A stretch of 64,000 nucleotides of DNA from Borrelia sp. A-FGy1 (GTDB lineage: Bacteria > Spirochaetota > Spirochaetia > Borreliales > Borreliaceae), in the NCBI RefSeq assembly GCF_014084025.1, contig NZ_CP043682.1, positions 275,161-339,160 on the forward strand. Reading direction: 5' to 3'. Made by a program: the position numbers and the translations under genes. This document shows positions 56,937 through 64,000 of the stretch, in pieces (the first letter of the stretch is position 1; each line of letters opens with the position of its first letter). Under the pieces are notes generated by a model that searched no databases, was not told the origin of the DNA, and was given only the letters and a program-made list of their open reading frames with translations.

Positions 56937-57086
56937 AATATTGATACTACAAAAATGAAAAAATGAATAGTTTTGGATGTATATTCTATATTCAAATACT
57001 AAAAGTGTTATGAAGAGATAAAAATTATTATTATTTAAAAATAATTTTTAAGTAAATAAGTATTTCATAATAACAAGGATGTATTT

Positions 57087-58220
57087 ATGACACAAAAAAG
57101 GAAATTATTATTTTTAATATTGTATATGTTTGCTCTTTGTCTTAGTCTTATTTCATGTGAAACTCCTCCAGAAGATACCAAGAGTAAAAATGCAAAAATT
57201 TTAAAAAGAAAAGAAACTGATGATGTTCAAAGAGATATTGAAAATATTAAAAATGAAGTTATAAAAGAGAGAGGAAATCTTTTTTATTCTAAAGAATTCA
57301 ACCAAGCTGAAAATACTGAAAAAGAAATGAAAGAAAAATTTAAAAAAGGAAATATTAAGGAAGGTAATGAAATTGGTATAAAAGCACTTGAAAGATACAG
57401 AAATATTGCAAAAAACACAATAGAAAAAAAGGAAAAAATAAACTATTTTAAGGAAAACATTGAAAAATACTTAAATGATGCAGAGGCAAATGAAGCATAT
57501 ATATGGATACCATTAGAAATTGATGAAGTAAATAATTTATATTTCGAAGCAACCAGAAAATATAAAGTGTATGATATTGAAAACTCTCTAGGTATGTATA
57601 GTAAAGCTTTTAACAAGGCTCAACAAACAGCTAAAAAAGCAAGAGAATCAAGAGCATTTAAAGAAACAGAAGAGAGAATGTACAAACAATTAAAAGCACT
57701 TGAAGCTGCTTCTAATCTCCCCGTTTACAGCAACAATAAGCTTATTAAGCCATCTCCATGGAATGGAAGATCTCTAATTAAAGATAAGGGACAATACACA
57801 AATCTTTTACACTTAGAAGGTGGCACTTATTTACTTGGTAAGTTTGATTTTCCATTAGTACTTGCTTATGAAGAAGAAGCTCAGGAAATAAAGAAATCAG
57901 ACTCAACAAAATTTAAAACACTTCAACTTATTGAAAAGTCTAGACAACTATGGGAACAAGGCCTTGAAGCTAAAAGACTAAATAATCTTAGACTTGCAAA
58001 TGAATTATTCTTAGATTCTGCAAAATACTTAGAAGCTTATCAAAGCCATGCAAGTAAAGAACTCTACATAATTAAGATAGGAAATACTCTATGGGGGATA
58101 TCTAAGAAATTATACAAAGATCCCTATTTATGGCCAAAGATCTGGTTTGCAAACAGGAAAAAAATACAAAATCCAGATTTAATACATAAAGATTGGAAAA
58201 TAATAATTCCCTCTAAATAA
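57087..58220 (+). CDS. LysM lipoprotein (BB0323-like), envelope integrity and cell division
   Basis: 377 aa. The lipoprotein signal ends at LISC (Cys24). A long helical, Lys/Glu-rich middle part (~40-290) with repeated [15 protein letters not shown] and [18 protein letters not shown] blocks is TPR-like. The C-terminal LysM domain (~325-376) reads [41 protein letters not shown]. The B. burgdorferi homologue BB0323 is reported to be proteolytically processed and needed for cell fission and infection. AAGGATG precedes the start. A strong terminator follows. Confidence 0.9.
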   Translation: MTQKRKLLFLILYMFALCLSLISCETPPEDTKSKNAKILKRKETDDVQRDIENIKNEVIKERGNLFYSKEFNQAENTEKEMKEKFKKGNIKEGNEIGIKALERYRNIAKNTIEKKEKINYFKENIEKYLNDAEANEAYIWIPLEIDEVNNLYFEATRKYKVYDIENSLGMYSKAFNKAQQTAKKARESRAFKETEERMYKQLKALEAASNLPVYSNNKLIKPSPWNGRSLIKDKGQYTNLLHLEGGTYLLGKFDFPLVLAYEEEAQEIKKSDSTKFKTLQLIEKSRQLWEQGLEAKRLNNLRLANELFLDSAKYLEAYQSHASKELYIIKIGNTLWGISKKLYKDPYLWPKIWFANRKKIQNPDLIHKDWKIIIPSK

Positions 58221-58224
58221 AACA

Positions 58225-58260
58225 AAAAAAGAAAACAAGTTGAAGCTTGTTTTCTTTTTT
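58225..58260 (+). terminator. Rho-independent terminator after the LysM lipoprotein gene
   Basis: A 15-bp stem, AAAAAAGAAAACAAG (58225-58239) and CTTGTTTTCTTTTTT (58246-58260), with a 6-nt loop and a T-rich end, begins 4 bp after the stop of the LysM gene. The A-run and T-run on the two arms allow it to work in both directions. The downstream lipoprotein gene would then need its own promoter or read-through. Confidence 0.85.
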
Positions 58261-58308
58261 CAGATCTAATAGAATTAATTTAATAAATTTATACAAAAGA
58301 GAATGAAT

Positions 58309-58662
58309 ATGAAAAATTTAATATTAATAATTAGTACTCTTTTCTTTTCTTGTTATACTACCAATTTAGAGGAACTTACAAAAGAAACTCCTTATAGTAT
58401 TTATTTAAGAGAAGCTCAAAAAGCAATGAATGTAAATGATTATGATTCTGCCCTAAAAGTATATGAAAAAATGATTGAAAATCATAAAAAAAATACAAGT
58501 ATAGTTGCCACTGGAAAATATGAAATTGCATTCATACATTATGCGCTAGGTAAAAAAGAAATAGCAAAAAAGTTATTTGAAGAATTAATAAAATCTGGTA
58601 TAAAAAACCCCAAATGGATTCTAGCTTTATCCAAAAAAATACTTGAAAAAATTAAAACCTAA
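58309..58662 (+). CDS. BamD-like TPR lipoprotein (BB0324-like)
   Basis: 117 aa from the ATG at 58309, preferred over the ATG at 58303 because AGAG lies about seven bases upstream. A lipoprotein signal ends at FFSC. The remainder has about two TPR units (YLREAQKAMNVNDYDSALKVYEKMIENHKKNTSIVATGKYEIAFIHYALGKKEIAKKLFEEL). The B. burgdorferi homologue has been reported in the BamA complex as a short BamD-like partner. Its length is well below that of E. coli BamD. It converges on the VWA gene. Confidence 0.82.
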   Translation: MKNLILIISTLFFSCYTTNLEELTKETPYSIYLREAQKAMNVNDYDSALKVYEKMIENHKKNTSIVATGKYEIAFIHYALGKKEIAKKLFEELIKSGIKNPKWILALSKKILEKIKT

Positions 58663-58680
58663 AAAGCTTAAAATCAAATC

Positions 58681-59799
58681 TTACTGCTGAAGCAATATTC
58701 CATAAATTGTAATATTCTTTCTTTTAGCTGACTCAATTACTTCTTCATACACTATAGGGCCTCTAGGATACTCATGAGGTGGGGCATCTCCCAATACAAT
58801 AATAAGCCTATTTTCTGCCTTCCAATCAAACTGAGTAACAGCCGCATTAATCCCTTCAAATACTGCCTCTGGATAATCACCTCCACCGCCTACATTAACA
58901 TATTTAAGAATATTATTTAAATATTCCTTAGTATTAAAATCAAAAGATCTTGTTAGAAAGTCTTCAAGATAATCTTTATAAAACACAATTCCTACTCTAT
59001 AAGACTTAAAATTTTCAAGTTGAGGTTCTACTATCTCAAAAAGATGCTCTTTTAAAATCTCAATATGACTCTTCATGCTCTCAGTAGCATCAATAACAAA
59101 AACAAGATCTAATTCAGAAAGTGGATCTTCTACCTTTTCTAAAATATCCTTTATCTTTTCAATAGTATCCATTCCTTTATTTGCAACAGTAACATTATCT
59201 GAAAATCTAAAAAATGCTTCTCTTAAGCCATCAATCTCTACTTTATCTTCTTTTTGTGTGTCCTTAAAAAACAACTCATAAGCATTATCCTTATATTGAC
59301 CTAAATAATCATTATATTTCCTCTCAAAAGTTCTAATTGAAAACCAAAAAGGTTCTTTTTTTCTCTTAAGAGTTTCTAAATCAATATCACCGCTTCTTGT
59401 TGAAAAATTTGGAAAACCATATTTTAATCTCTTAGGTATCAATATATGAAAAGCCTCTCCAAATTTCTTATTTGGAACAGGCGTAGAAGATGTCAACGAT
59501 AAAAGCTCTCTATTCTTAATAACTCTACCATTTAAAATTCTAATCTCATCTCCATTAATCTTGTTATAGCTCAAAGTTCTAAAAGAATAAGTAGACACAT
59601 CTTTACTTTTATCTGGAATTTCAAAAGATTCCGTTAAAATAACAGACCTAACTCTTGGCTTTTTTCTAATAAAAAGATGAAATCCATCTTCATGAGCCTC
59701 GACATATACATCATCAATAGAAATATCTAAATAATCATCGATTAAAGAAAACAAATTATACCCAATAAGCAAGAAAATAACAAAGTAAGTTTTTCTCAT
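58681..59799 (-). CDS. Exported von Willebrand factor A domain protein (BB0325-like)
   Basis: 372 aa from the ATG at 59799, which has AAGGA about six bases upstream; the longer frame to 59838 lacks a site. A signal sequence (MRKTYFVIFLLIGYNLFSL) leads to ~210 unrecognised residues and then a VWA domain from ~232 to the end. The metal-ion (MIDAS) motif is D237-A-T-E-S241, with later elements VGIVFYKDYLED and VGGGGDYPEAVFEGINAA, so metal binding is plausible. It lies between the FlcA gene and the BamD-like gene. The partner is unknown. Confidence 0.82.
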   Translation of the reverse strand: MRKTYFVIFLLIGYNLFSLIDDYLDISIDDVYVEAHEDGFHLFIRKKPRVRSVILTESFEIPDKSKDVSTYSFRTLSYNKINGDEIRILNGRVIKNRELLSLTSSTPVPNKKFGEAFHILIPKRLKYGFPNFSTRSGDIDLETLKRKKEPFWFSIRTFERKYNDYLGQYKDNAYELFFKDTQKEDKVEIDGLREAFFRFSDNVTVANKGMDTIEKIKDILEKVEDPLSELDLVFVIDATESMKSHIEILKEHLFEIVEPQLENFKSYRVGIVFYKDYLEDFLTRSFDFNTKEYLNNILKYVNVGGGGDYPEAVFEGINAAVTQFDWKAENRLIIVLGDAPPHEYPRGPIVYEEVIESAKRKNITIYGILLQQ

Positions 59800-59864
59800 A
59801 TAAATCCTTAAAAATAAAACATAAAAATTTATGTCCAAAATTATAAAAATTCAACCAACAAAAC

Positions 59865-62672
59865 TTAAAGATTATCCGCTAAATTATCATAGAACAAAAT
59901 ATTAGAACCAACGAAATCATTCTTAAAAACACTTCTAAGATTTAAACTAGCAAGATCTTTCTTAAAACTTCTCACCATATCAACATCTCGATTTAACAGA
60001 TCAAATATCCTAGAAGATTTAGTCAAATTAGCAATACCTGAATCAAAAAGCTTATGATCTTTAACAATGCCAACTCCAATTCTATTACCAAGGGATGCTC
60101 TTATCTCAACAACCCCAAGGTTATTATAATTTTCAATTTCCCTCATCAACAAATCCTTGTGATAATTATTATCTTTAGGTCTAAATCCCAAAATACTAGA
60201 CTTTTCTACTTCTAAATTCTCTAATATCCTAACATAATAACTCCTAGATGCTACAAAATCACCCATCTTATAAAGAACAGATGCTATTGAGCTCAAAACT
60301 TCATTATTATTTGAAAATCCAGACATATTTTCAACTTTAAATAAATAGCTTAATGCTTCCTTATAATTATTTTCCCTATAATTGAGTAATGCTATTTTAT
60401 AATAAACATCTGGAGAATTTACTCCCTCATTTATTGCCATCTTATAAGAAGAAATAGCTTCCTTATAACCTTTTAAAGATCTAAGAATATCTCCTTGTTT
60501 TTCATAAATCAAAGAAATTTCTTTAGATCCTCTAATAAGACTATTTTTCTTATAAAAATCATAATCATTTAAAGCTAGACCAATAATATTACTTGCTTTA
60601 AGAGAATCCTTTTGTTTTTCATAAATATCTGCCAATATTCTATAAGCTATTATTTTGTTAGAAGAATTTTCAATCAAATTTTCTTTCCTAAAGCCATTCA
60701 ATGCTGTTAACAAGTAGCCTTCTGCCTTTTTAAAATCACCTATATAATAAGAATATCTACCATTTTCAAATAGAGCCTTATTATAATTAGGATTTTTAGT
60801 TAATATTCTTCTAAGAATATATTCAATTTCTGAATTCAAATTAACATCATTTAAAGAATTGGAAACAGACTTTCCACCACCAGATTTAAAATTAACAAAT
60901 TCTTTATTCAATAAATTCATTTGAGCATTGAAATACTTCAAATTCCTAGACAAACTATTTATTCTCTTATTGTAAACAGTAAAGTCAATATATTTATCTA
61001 TTAATTTCTTAGCATATATAGTATAAACTACTTCATCAATATCTAATCCTTCATTGGCTTTAATAAAAGAATTTATATTTTCCATTTCCCTATCAGCACC
61101 GGCCTCAATATAAGCATTAAAAAGCTTAAATAAAATTTTCTTCTTATGTCCATATCTTGTAAGCAAAATAGTATAAATGTTTATACTATCCCTATAATAC
61201 CTAGGATCTGTTTTAGCCCAATAAAAATAATTATCACCCTTAGCCATTAATGCTTCATGGTCATAAAGATCATAAGATATAACCTCATCAAGGATTGAAT
61301 TGGCCTCAGCATATTCTCCAAGCTTCATTTTCATAGCAGCATAAGAGATATACCCATTTTTATCAAATTTCTTTCTTCTTCTCTTGAAAGCATCTTTAGA
61401 AAAAGGATCAATAGTGAATAATTCTTCATATTTTTCCTCAGCACTATCAAAATCTCTTATGTTTTCAAACTCCTGTGCATAAACCAAAAACCACTTATCA
61501 TTAGGCCGCATATAATAAGCATCTCTAAAAGTAGATTTGGCAAGATCTCTTTTATTCTCATGAATATAAGATATGCCTTCTCTATATTTTTTATCAGATG
61601 CAACATAAAAGAACATAACATCCACTAAAAAATAAAAAGCAACAAAGGTTAAAAAAACAAAAAATAATGATATCTTAAGGACAGGAACTAAAGCCTTAGA
61701 AATTCTATAGCTAAACTTCTGCTCGAGCCTACTAAACTCTTCTGCTTTATAATAAATAACAGGTAGCTTAACAGAACGACCAACAATATCACCAACAAAC
61801 TTGGCAATAAATTTAAGACCTTTCTTATTCTGCTCAACAAGATCAACCAATGCTTCAAGTTTATATCTAGAAATATTATCTTTTGTTAAAGCTTCAGCCA
61901 CAGCAATTCTTAAATTTCTAGGATAAGAATTTAAATGCTCAAGAAACAAAGGATAATCAATTGTAAACTTACGCTTATTAGTATTTTCCTCCTTATCATT
62001 TTCTAAAAATCTAAAGTCATCTGAAAGCTTAGAAAAATCATCCTCTTCTTCATAAGTTTCAAAATTTTCAATATCATTAACATCAATGCTTTTATTATTA
62101 AAGTCATCAGAATCACTTATATTGTTCACTAACTTTAAATCATCAAGATTAAAATCATCATCAAAAACATCACTACTATCATCTAAATTATTAGATGTCA
62201 TTTTAGTATCAAGAAATTCATTGGTATCTAATGAATTGTAACTATCTTGATTATCTACATCAAAATCAATTACATCGTCTGTGCTAATAGCATTATCATC
62301 AAAAACTTTTTCAAAATTCTCTTCAATATCAGTGTTTTTATCGCCTAAAGCATTAAAATCATCATTTAAGTCATTAAAATCAGGATCAATCTTTAATTCT
62401 TTAGAGTCTTCTAAGATTGACTCATTGTTTTCGTTTTCATCTAGCTTAACTTGTTCTTCACTATCAAGAGCATCAAGAATAAAGTCTAAATCAAGATCTT
62501 CTTCTGAATTAAGAAGAGATTCCTGCTTTTCCCATGGTATAATATCCTCCCCCTCATCATTTGGAGGTTCAACCTCCATTTTTATCCCAAAAGGCTCTTT
62601 TTTAGCTCTTTCATCAGAAATGTTATCTAATATTTCTCTTTTAAACTCTTTTACTTTATCTATATCAGGCAT
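59865..62672 (-). CDS. flcA: FlcA-type periplasmic flagellar collar TPR protein (BB0326-like)
   Basis: 935 aa. Residues 1-~260 are highly acidic and Asp/Asn/Ser-rich, probably disordered in the cytoplasm. A transmembrane helix lies at ~330-355 (LKISLFFVFLTFVAFYFLVDVMFF). The remaining ~570 residues in the periplasm are many TPR repeats (for example ALFENGRYSYYIGDFKKAEGYLLTAL and VYYKIALLNYRENNYKEALSYLFKV). In B. burgdorferi BB0326 (FlcA) is reported to build the spirochaete-specific collar around the motor and to be needed for stator assembly, together with FlbB. The name is given by synteny and architecture. Confidence 0.88.
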   Translation of the reverse strand: MPDIDKVKEFKREILDNISDERAKKEPFGIKMEVEPPNDEGEDIIPWEKQESLLNSEEDLDLDFILDALDSEEQVKLDENENNESILEDSKELKIDPDFNDLNDDFNALGDKNTDIEENFEKVFDDNAISTDDVIDFDVDNQDSYNSLDTNEFLDTKMTSNNLDDSSDVFDDDFNLDDLKLVNNISDSDDFNNKSIDVNDIENFETYEEEDDFSKLSDDFRFLENDKEENTNKRKFTIDYPLFLEHLNSYPRNLRIAVAEALTKDNISRYKLEALVDLVEQNKKGLKFIAKFVGDIVGRSVKLPVIYYKAEEFSRLEQKFSYRISKALVPVLKISLFFVFLTFVAFYFLVDVMFFYVASDKKYREGISYIHENKRDLAKSTFRDAYYMRPNDKWFLVYAQEFENIRDFDSAEEKYEELFTIDPFSKDAFKRRRKKFDKNGYISYAAMKMKLGEYAEANSILDEVISYDLYDHEALMAKGDNYFYWAKTDPRYYRDSINIYTILLTRYGHKKKILFKLFNAYIEAGADREMENINSFIKANEGLDIDEVVYTIYAKKLIDKYIDFTVYNKRINSLSRNLKYFNAQMNLLNKEFVNFKSGGGKSVSNSLNDVNLNSEIEYILRRILTKNPNYNKALFENGRYSYYIGDFKKAEGYLLTALNGFRKENLIENSSNKIIAYRILADIYEKQKDSLKASNIIGLALNDYDFYKKNSLIRGSKEISLIYEKQGDILRSLKGYKEAISSYKMAINEGVNSPDVYYKIALLNYRENNYKEALSYLFKVENMSGFSNNNEVLSSIASVLYKMGDFVASRSYYVRILENLEVEKSSILGFRPKDNNYHKDLLMREIENYNNLGVVEIRASLGNRIGVGIVKDHKLFDSGIANLTKSSRIFDLLNRDVDMVRSFKKDLASLNLRSVFKNDFVGSNILFYDNLADNL

Positions 62673-62686
62673 ACTACAATAAAATC

Positions 62687-63580
62687 CTAACTCAAATCAT
62701 TATATATTTTAGTCCCTTCTTCATGAAGAACAACAAAACGTTTTTCTAAGTCATCAGCAATCTTAGAACTTAAAATTTCTTTTGTAGGCTCTAGTCCTTC
62801 CTGATCCAACTCCCTCAAAATCAAATTCTTATATTCAAGCATATCTATCACTTCTGTTGAATTATAAATAAGAGTATCTTCCCTAAAAATATCATGCGAC
62901 ATTTTCTCATCTGAAGAAACCTCAAGAATATTTCCATTAATACCAACCATTACAAAATAATCAAAAATTTTAAAATAATTTCCTATTTCTGAAATTATTT
63001 TTTTAGTTTCAGGCTTTCCCTCTCTATATCTTGTAGCTGTTGGAAAAATAAGAATAATATATCCACTACTCTTTTTATCAGAAATAAATTTCATAGAATT
63101 AGCATTAAAAGTCCTTCTCTCCCTAATCCTCTTAGTATCAACCCCAATAAATGAATGAGGAGGATAAATAAATATTACGCTATAGCCTAAAGACAAACTT
63201 TTAACAAACAAATCATCTTTAAAAAGCTTAACACCAGCTACAGGAATAATATGATCTGCAACTTCACCATAATTCATCTTATTTAACAAGAACTGAAAAC
63301 AAGGAAAATCAAAATTACTGTAATGTTCCATCAATATGATAGATGACTTACCAGATTGAGTCTTTTCATAAAGTTTTAAAATATTTTGCATGCCAACAAT
63401 AGTAGAATTACTCTTCAAAAGTCTTTCTATCATTTTATCAGCTAAACGCCTGCTAACAGAATTTGCCTCATGGTAAGAACTATTTAAGCAATCTACATTT
63501 TCAATAGCTTTAAATTGACTAAGGAATTCATTTTCAATGTCTTTAAAGTACTTATTAAAACTCTCATTTTTTATAAACAT
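62687..63580 (-). CDS. PlsB/PlsC-type glycerolipid acyltransferase (BB0327-like)
   Basis: 297 aa. The acyltransferase motif HxxxxD is present as H86-Y-S-N-F-D91 in LMEHYSNFDFPCF. Later blocks include GYIILIFPTATRYREGKPETKKI, in the position of the FPEGTR-like substrate motif. It should acylate glycerol-3-phosphate or a lysophospholipid at the inner membrane. The homologue is annotated as a glycerol-3-phosphate acyltransferase, and I cannot tell the acceptor from sequence. It precedes flcA by 14 bp. Confidence 0.82.
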   Translation of the reverse strand: MFIKNESFNKYFKDIENEFLSQFKAIENVDCLNSSYHEANSVSRRLADKMIERLLKSNSTIVGMQNILKLYEKTQSGKSSIILMEHYSNFDFPCFQFLLNKMNYGEVADHIIPVAGVKLFKDDLFVKSLSLGYSVIFIYPPHSFIGVDTKRIRERRTFNANSMKFISDKKSSGYIILIFPTATRYREGKPETKKIISEIGNYFKIFDYFVMVGINGNILEVSSDEKMSHDIFREDTLIYNSTEVIDMLEYKNLILRELDQEGLEPTKEILSSKIADDLEKRFVVLHEEGTKIYNDLS

Positions 63581-63678
63581 AAAACATTACCCTTTAAATT
63601 TATAGGAAAAAACAATACAATAGCCTATCAATAATCTACACCATTATACTTTATTTATTTATCAAATTAAAGTGATAC

Positions 63679-63712
63679 TTAAGTCTTTCATTAAAATCAT
63701 TTATAATGAAAG
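63679..63712 (+). promoter_or_regulatory. Candidate oppA promoter overlapped by an inverted repeat
   Basis: A good -10 TATAAT (63702-63707) lies 42 bp before the oppA start, with a weak -35 TTAAGT (63679-63684) at 17-bp spacing. A 9-bp inverted repeat, CTTTCATTA (63685-63693) and TAATGAAAG (63704-63712), covers the spacer and -10, as an operator would. On the other strand a second TATAAT (63643-63648) could serve the divergent acyltransferase gene but lacks a good -35. Confidence 0.5.
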
Positions 63713-63749
63713 AAAACATAAATAACAAAGAATTTAAGGAGAATGCTTT

Positions 63750-64000
63750 ATGAAACATAACATAATAATTCTTTTATCTTTTTTTGTTTTGCTCTTATTC
63801 TCATGTACTAGTGATGCACACAAAGATAAAATAACATTTAGAGTTACAAACGGAGGTGAGCCTACTTCACTTGACCCTCAGCTTGCCACTGATACAGCTA
63901 GCTCTAATATCATTGCAAATATACTTTTAGGACTAACAGTAAGAGATTCACAAACTGGTGGATATAAACCAGGACTTGCTCATTCTTGGGATATCTCAGA
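63750..64000 (+). CDS. oppA: Oligopeptide-binding lipoprotein OppA, N-terminal part (cut by window edge)
   Basis: The frame opens at the ATG at 63750 with AAGGAG about eight bases upstream and stays open to the window end (83 complete codons). The lipobox LLLFSC puts the cysteine at residue 19. The mature start carries the SBP family 5 pattern ITFRVTNGGEPTSLDPQLATD and ANILLGLTVRDSQTGGYKPGLA. It binds peptides for the Opp importer, important because Borrelia cannot make most amino acids. B. burgdorferi carries several oppA copies in tandem here; further copies would lie beyond this window. Confidence 0.93.
   Translation, partial: MKHNIIILLSFFVLLLFSCTSDAHKDKITFRVTNGGEPTSLDPQLATDTASSNIIANILLGLTVRDSQTGGYKPGLAHSWDIS

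Noticed and set aside
57021..57048. AT-only inverted repeat AAAATTATT/AATAATTTT before the LysM lipoprotein gene
   Set aside because: Pure A/T repeats of this size are expected by chance in such an AT-rich intergenic region.
62281..62682. 133-codon plus-strand frame opposite the acidic start of flcA
   Set aside because: Serine-rich low-complexity translation produced by the Asp/Glu codons of the real gene; no start signal.
1..64000. Prophage, insertion sequence, CRISPR array, tRNA or rRNA genes
   Set aside because: No integrase or transposase motif, spaced repeat array or tRNA/rRNA-like sequence was recognised; all long gaps are explained by gene relics.

Overview
The window is about 64 kb of core chromosome from a spirochaete of the genus Borrelia (sensu lato). 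Base composition is very AT-rich, coding density is high, and almost everything lies on the minus strand in long, tightly packed operons. Gene order matches, from memory, B. burgdorferi B31 loci BB0259 to BB0328; BB numbers below are recalled equivalents, not search results. Several genes that I recall as intact in Lyme-group Borrelia are decayed here (an Hsp70 homologue, dprA/smf, a polyprenyl diphosphate synthase, a 5-formyl-THF cyclo-ligase). That points to a relapsing-fever-group species, possibly one with advanced genome reduction, but the species cannot be settled from this window.

Layout. 1-4.8 kb: envelope genes (start of a lytic-transglycosylase-like lipoprotein, an acidic membrane protein, a TPR protein, a LysM/M23 peptidase, signal peptidase I). 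4.8-6.25 kb: a ruined hsp70-family gene containing an 11-bp poly-G tract. 6.3-31.4 kb: the large flagellar operon read right to left, flgB-flgC-fliE-fliF-fliG-fliH-fliI-fliJ-flbB-fliK-flgD-flgE-flbD-motA-motB-fliL-fliM-fliN-fliZ-fliP-fliQ-fliR-flhB-flhA-flhF-flhG, followed by four less-known genes including a Jag_N-FapA fusion. 31.4-34.1 kb: hslU, hslV and a broken dprA. 34.1-43.6 kb: a reduced dcw (division and cell wall) cluster, TPR lipoprotein-ftsZ-ftsA-ftsQ-ftsW-mraY-murF-ftsL-rsmH and an exported protein. 43.6-49.2 kb: two spirochaetal unknowns, recN, nadK, cheW and rlmE. 49.2-50.7 kb (+): a polyprenyl synthase pseudogene and a TPR protein. 50.7-55 kb: a BMP/nucleoside-type ABC transporter (two permeases, a double ATPase, a binding protein). 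55-58.7 kb: a relic cyclo-ligase, a FecR-like exported protein, a truncated duplicate and the intact copy of the BB0323-type LysM lipoprotein, and a BamD-like lipoprotein. 58.7-63.6 kb: a VWA-domain protein, the giant TPR collar protein FlcA and a PlsB/PlsC-type acyltransferase. 63.75 kb onward: the start of an OppA peptide-binding lipoprotein.

How it fits together. The window encodes most of the periplasmic flagellum: export gate, C-ring, rod, hook, stators, and the spirochaete-specific collar proteins FlbB and FlcA. It also carries the divisome and lipid II steps, and several envelope lipoproteins. Translational coupling (stop/start overlaps of 1-8 bp) is common. No tRNA, rRNA, CRISPR, prophage or insertion sequence was seen. 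I did not find an obvious new defence or mobile system. The most notable content is a series of independent gene decays, an ABC ATPase in which only one composite ATP site looks competent, palindromes in or near divergent promoter regions, and clusters of uncharacterised spirochaetal proteins embedded in the motility and division operons.
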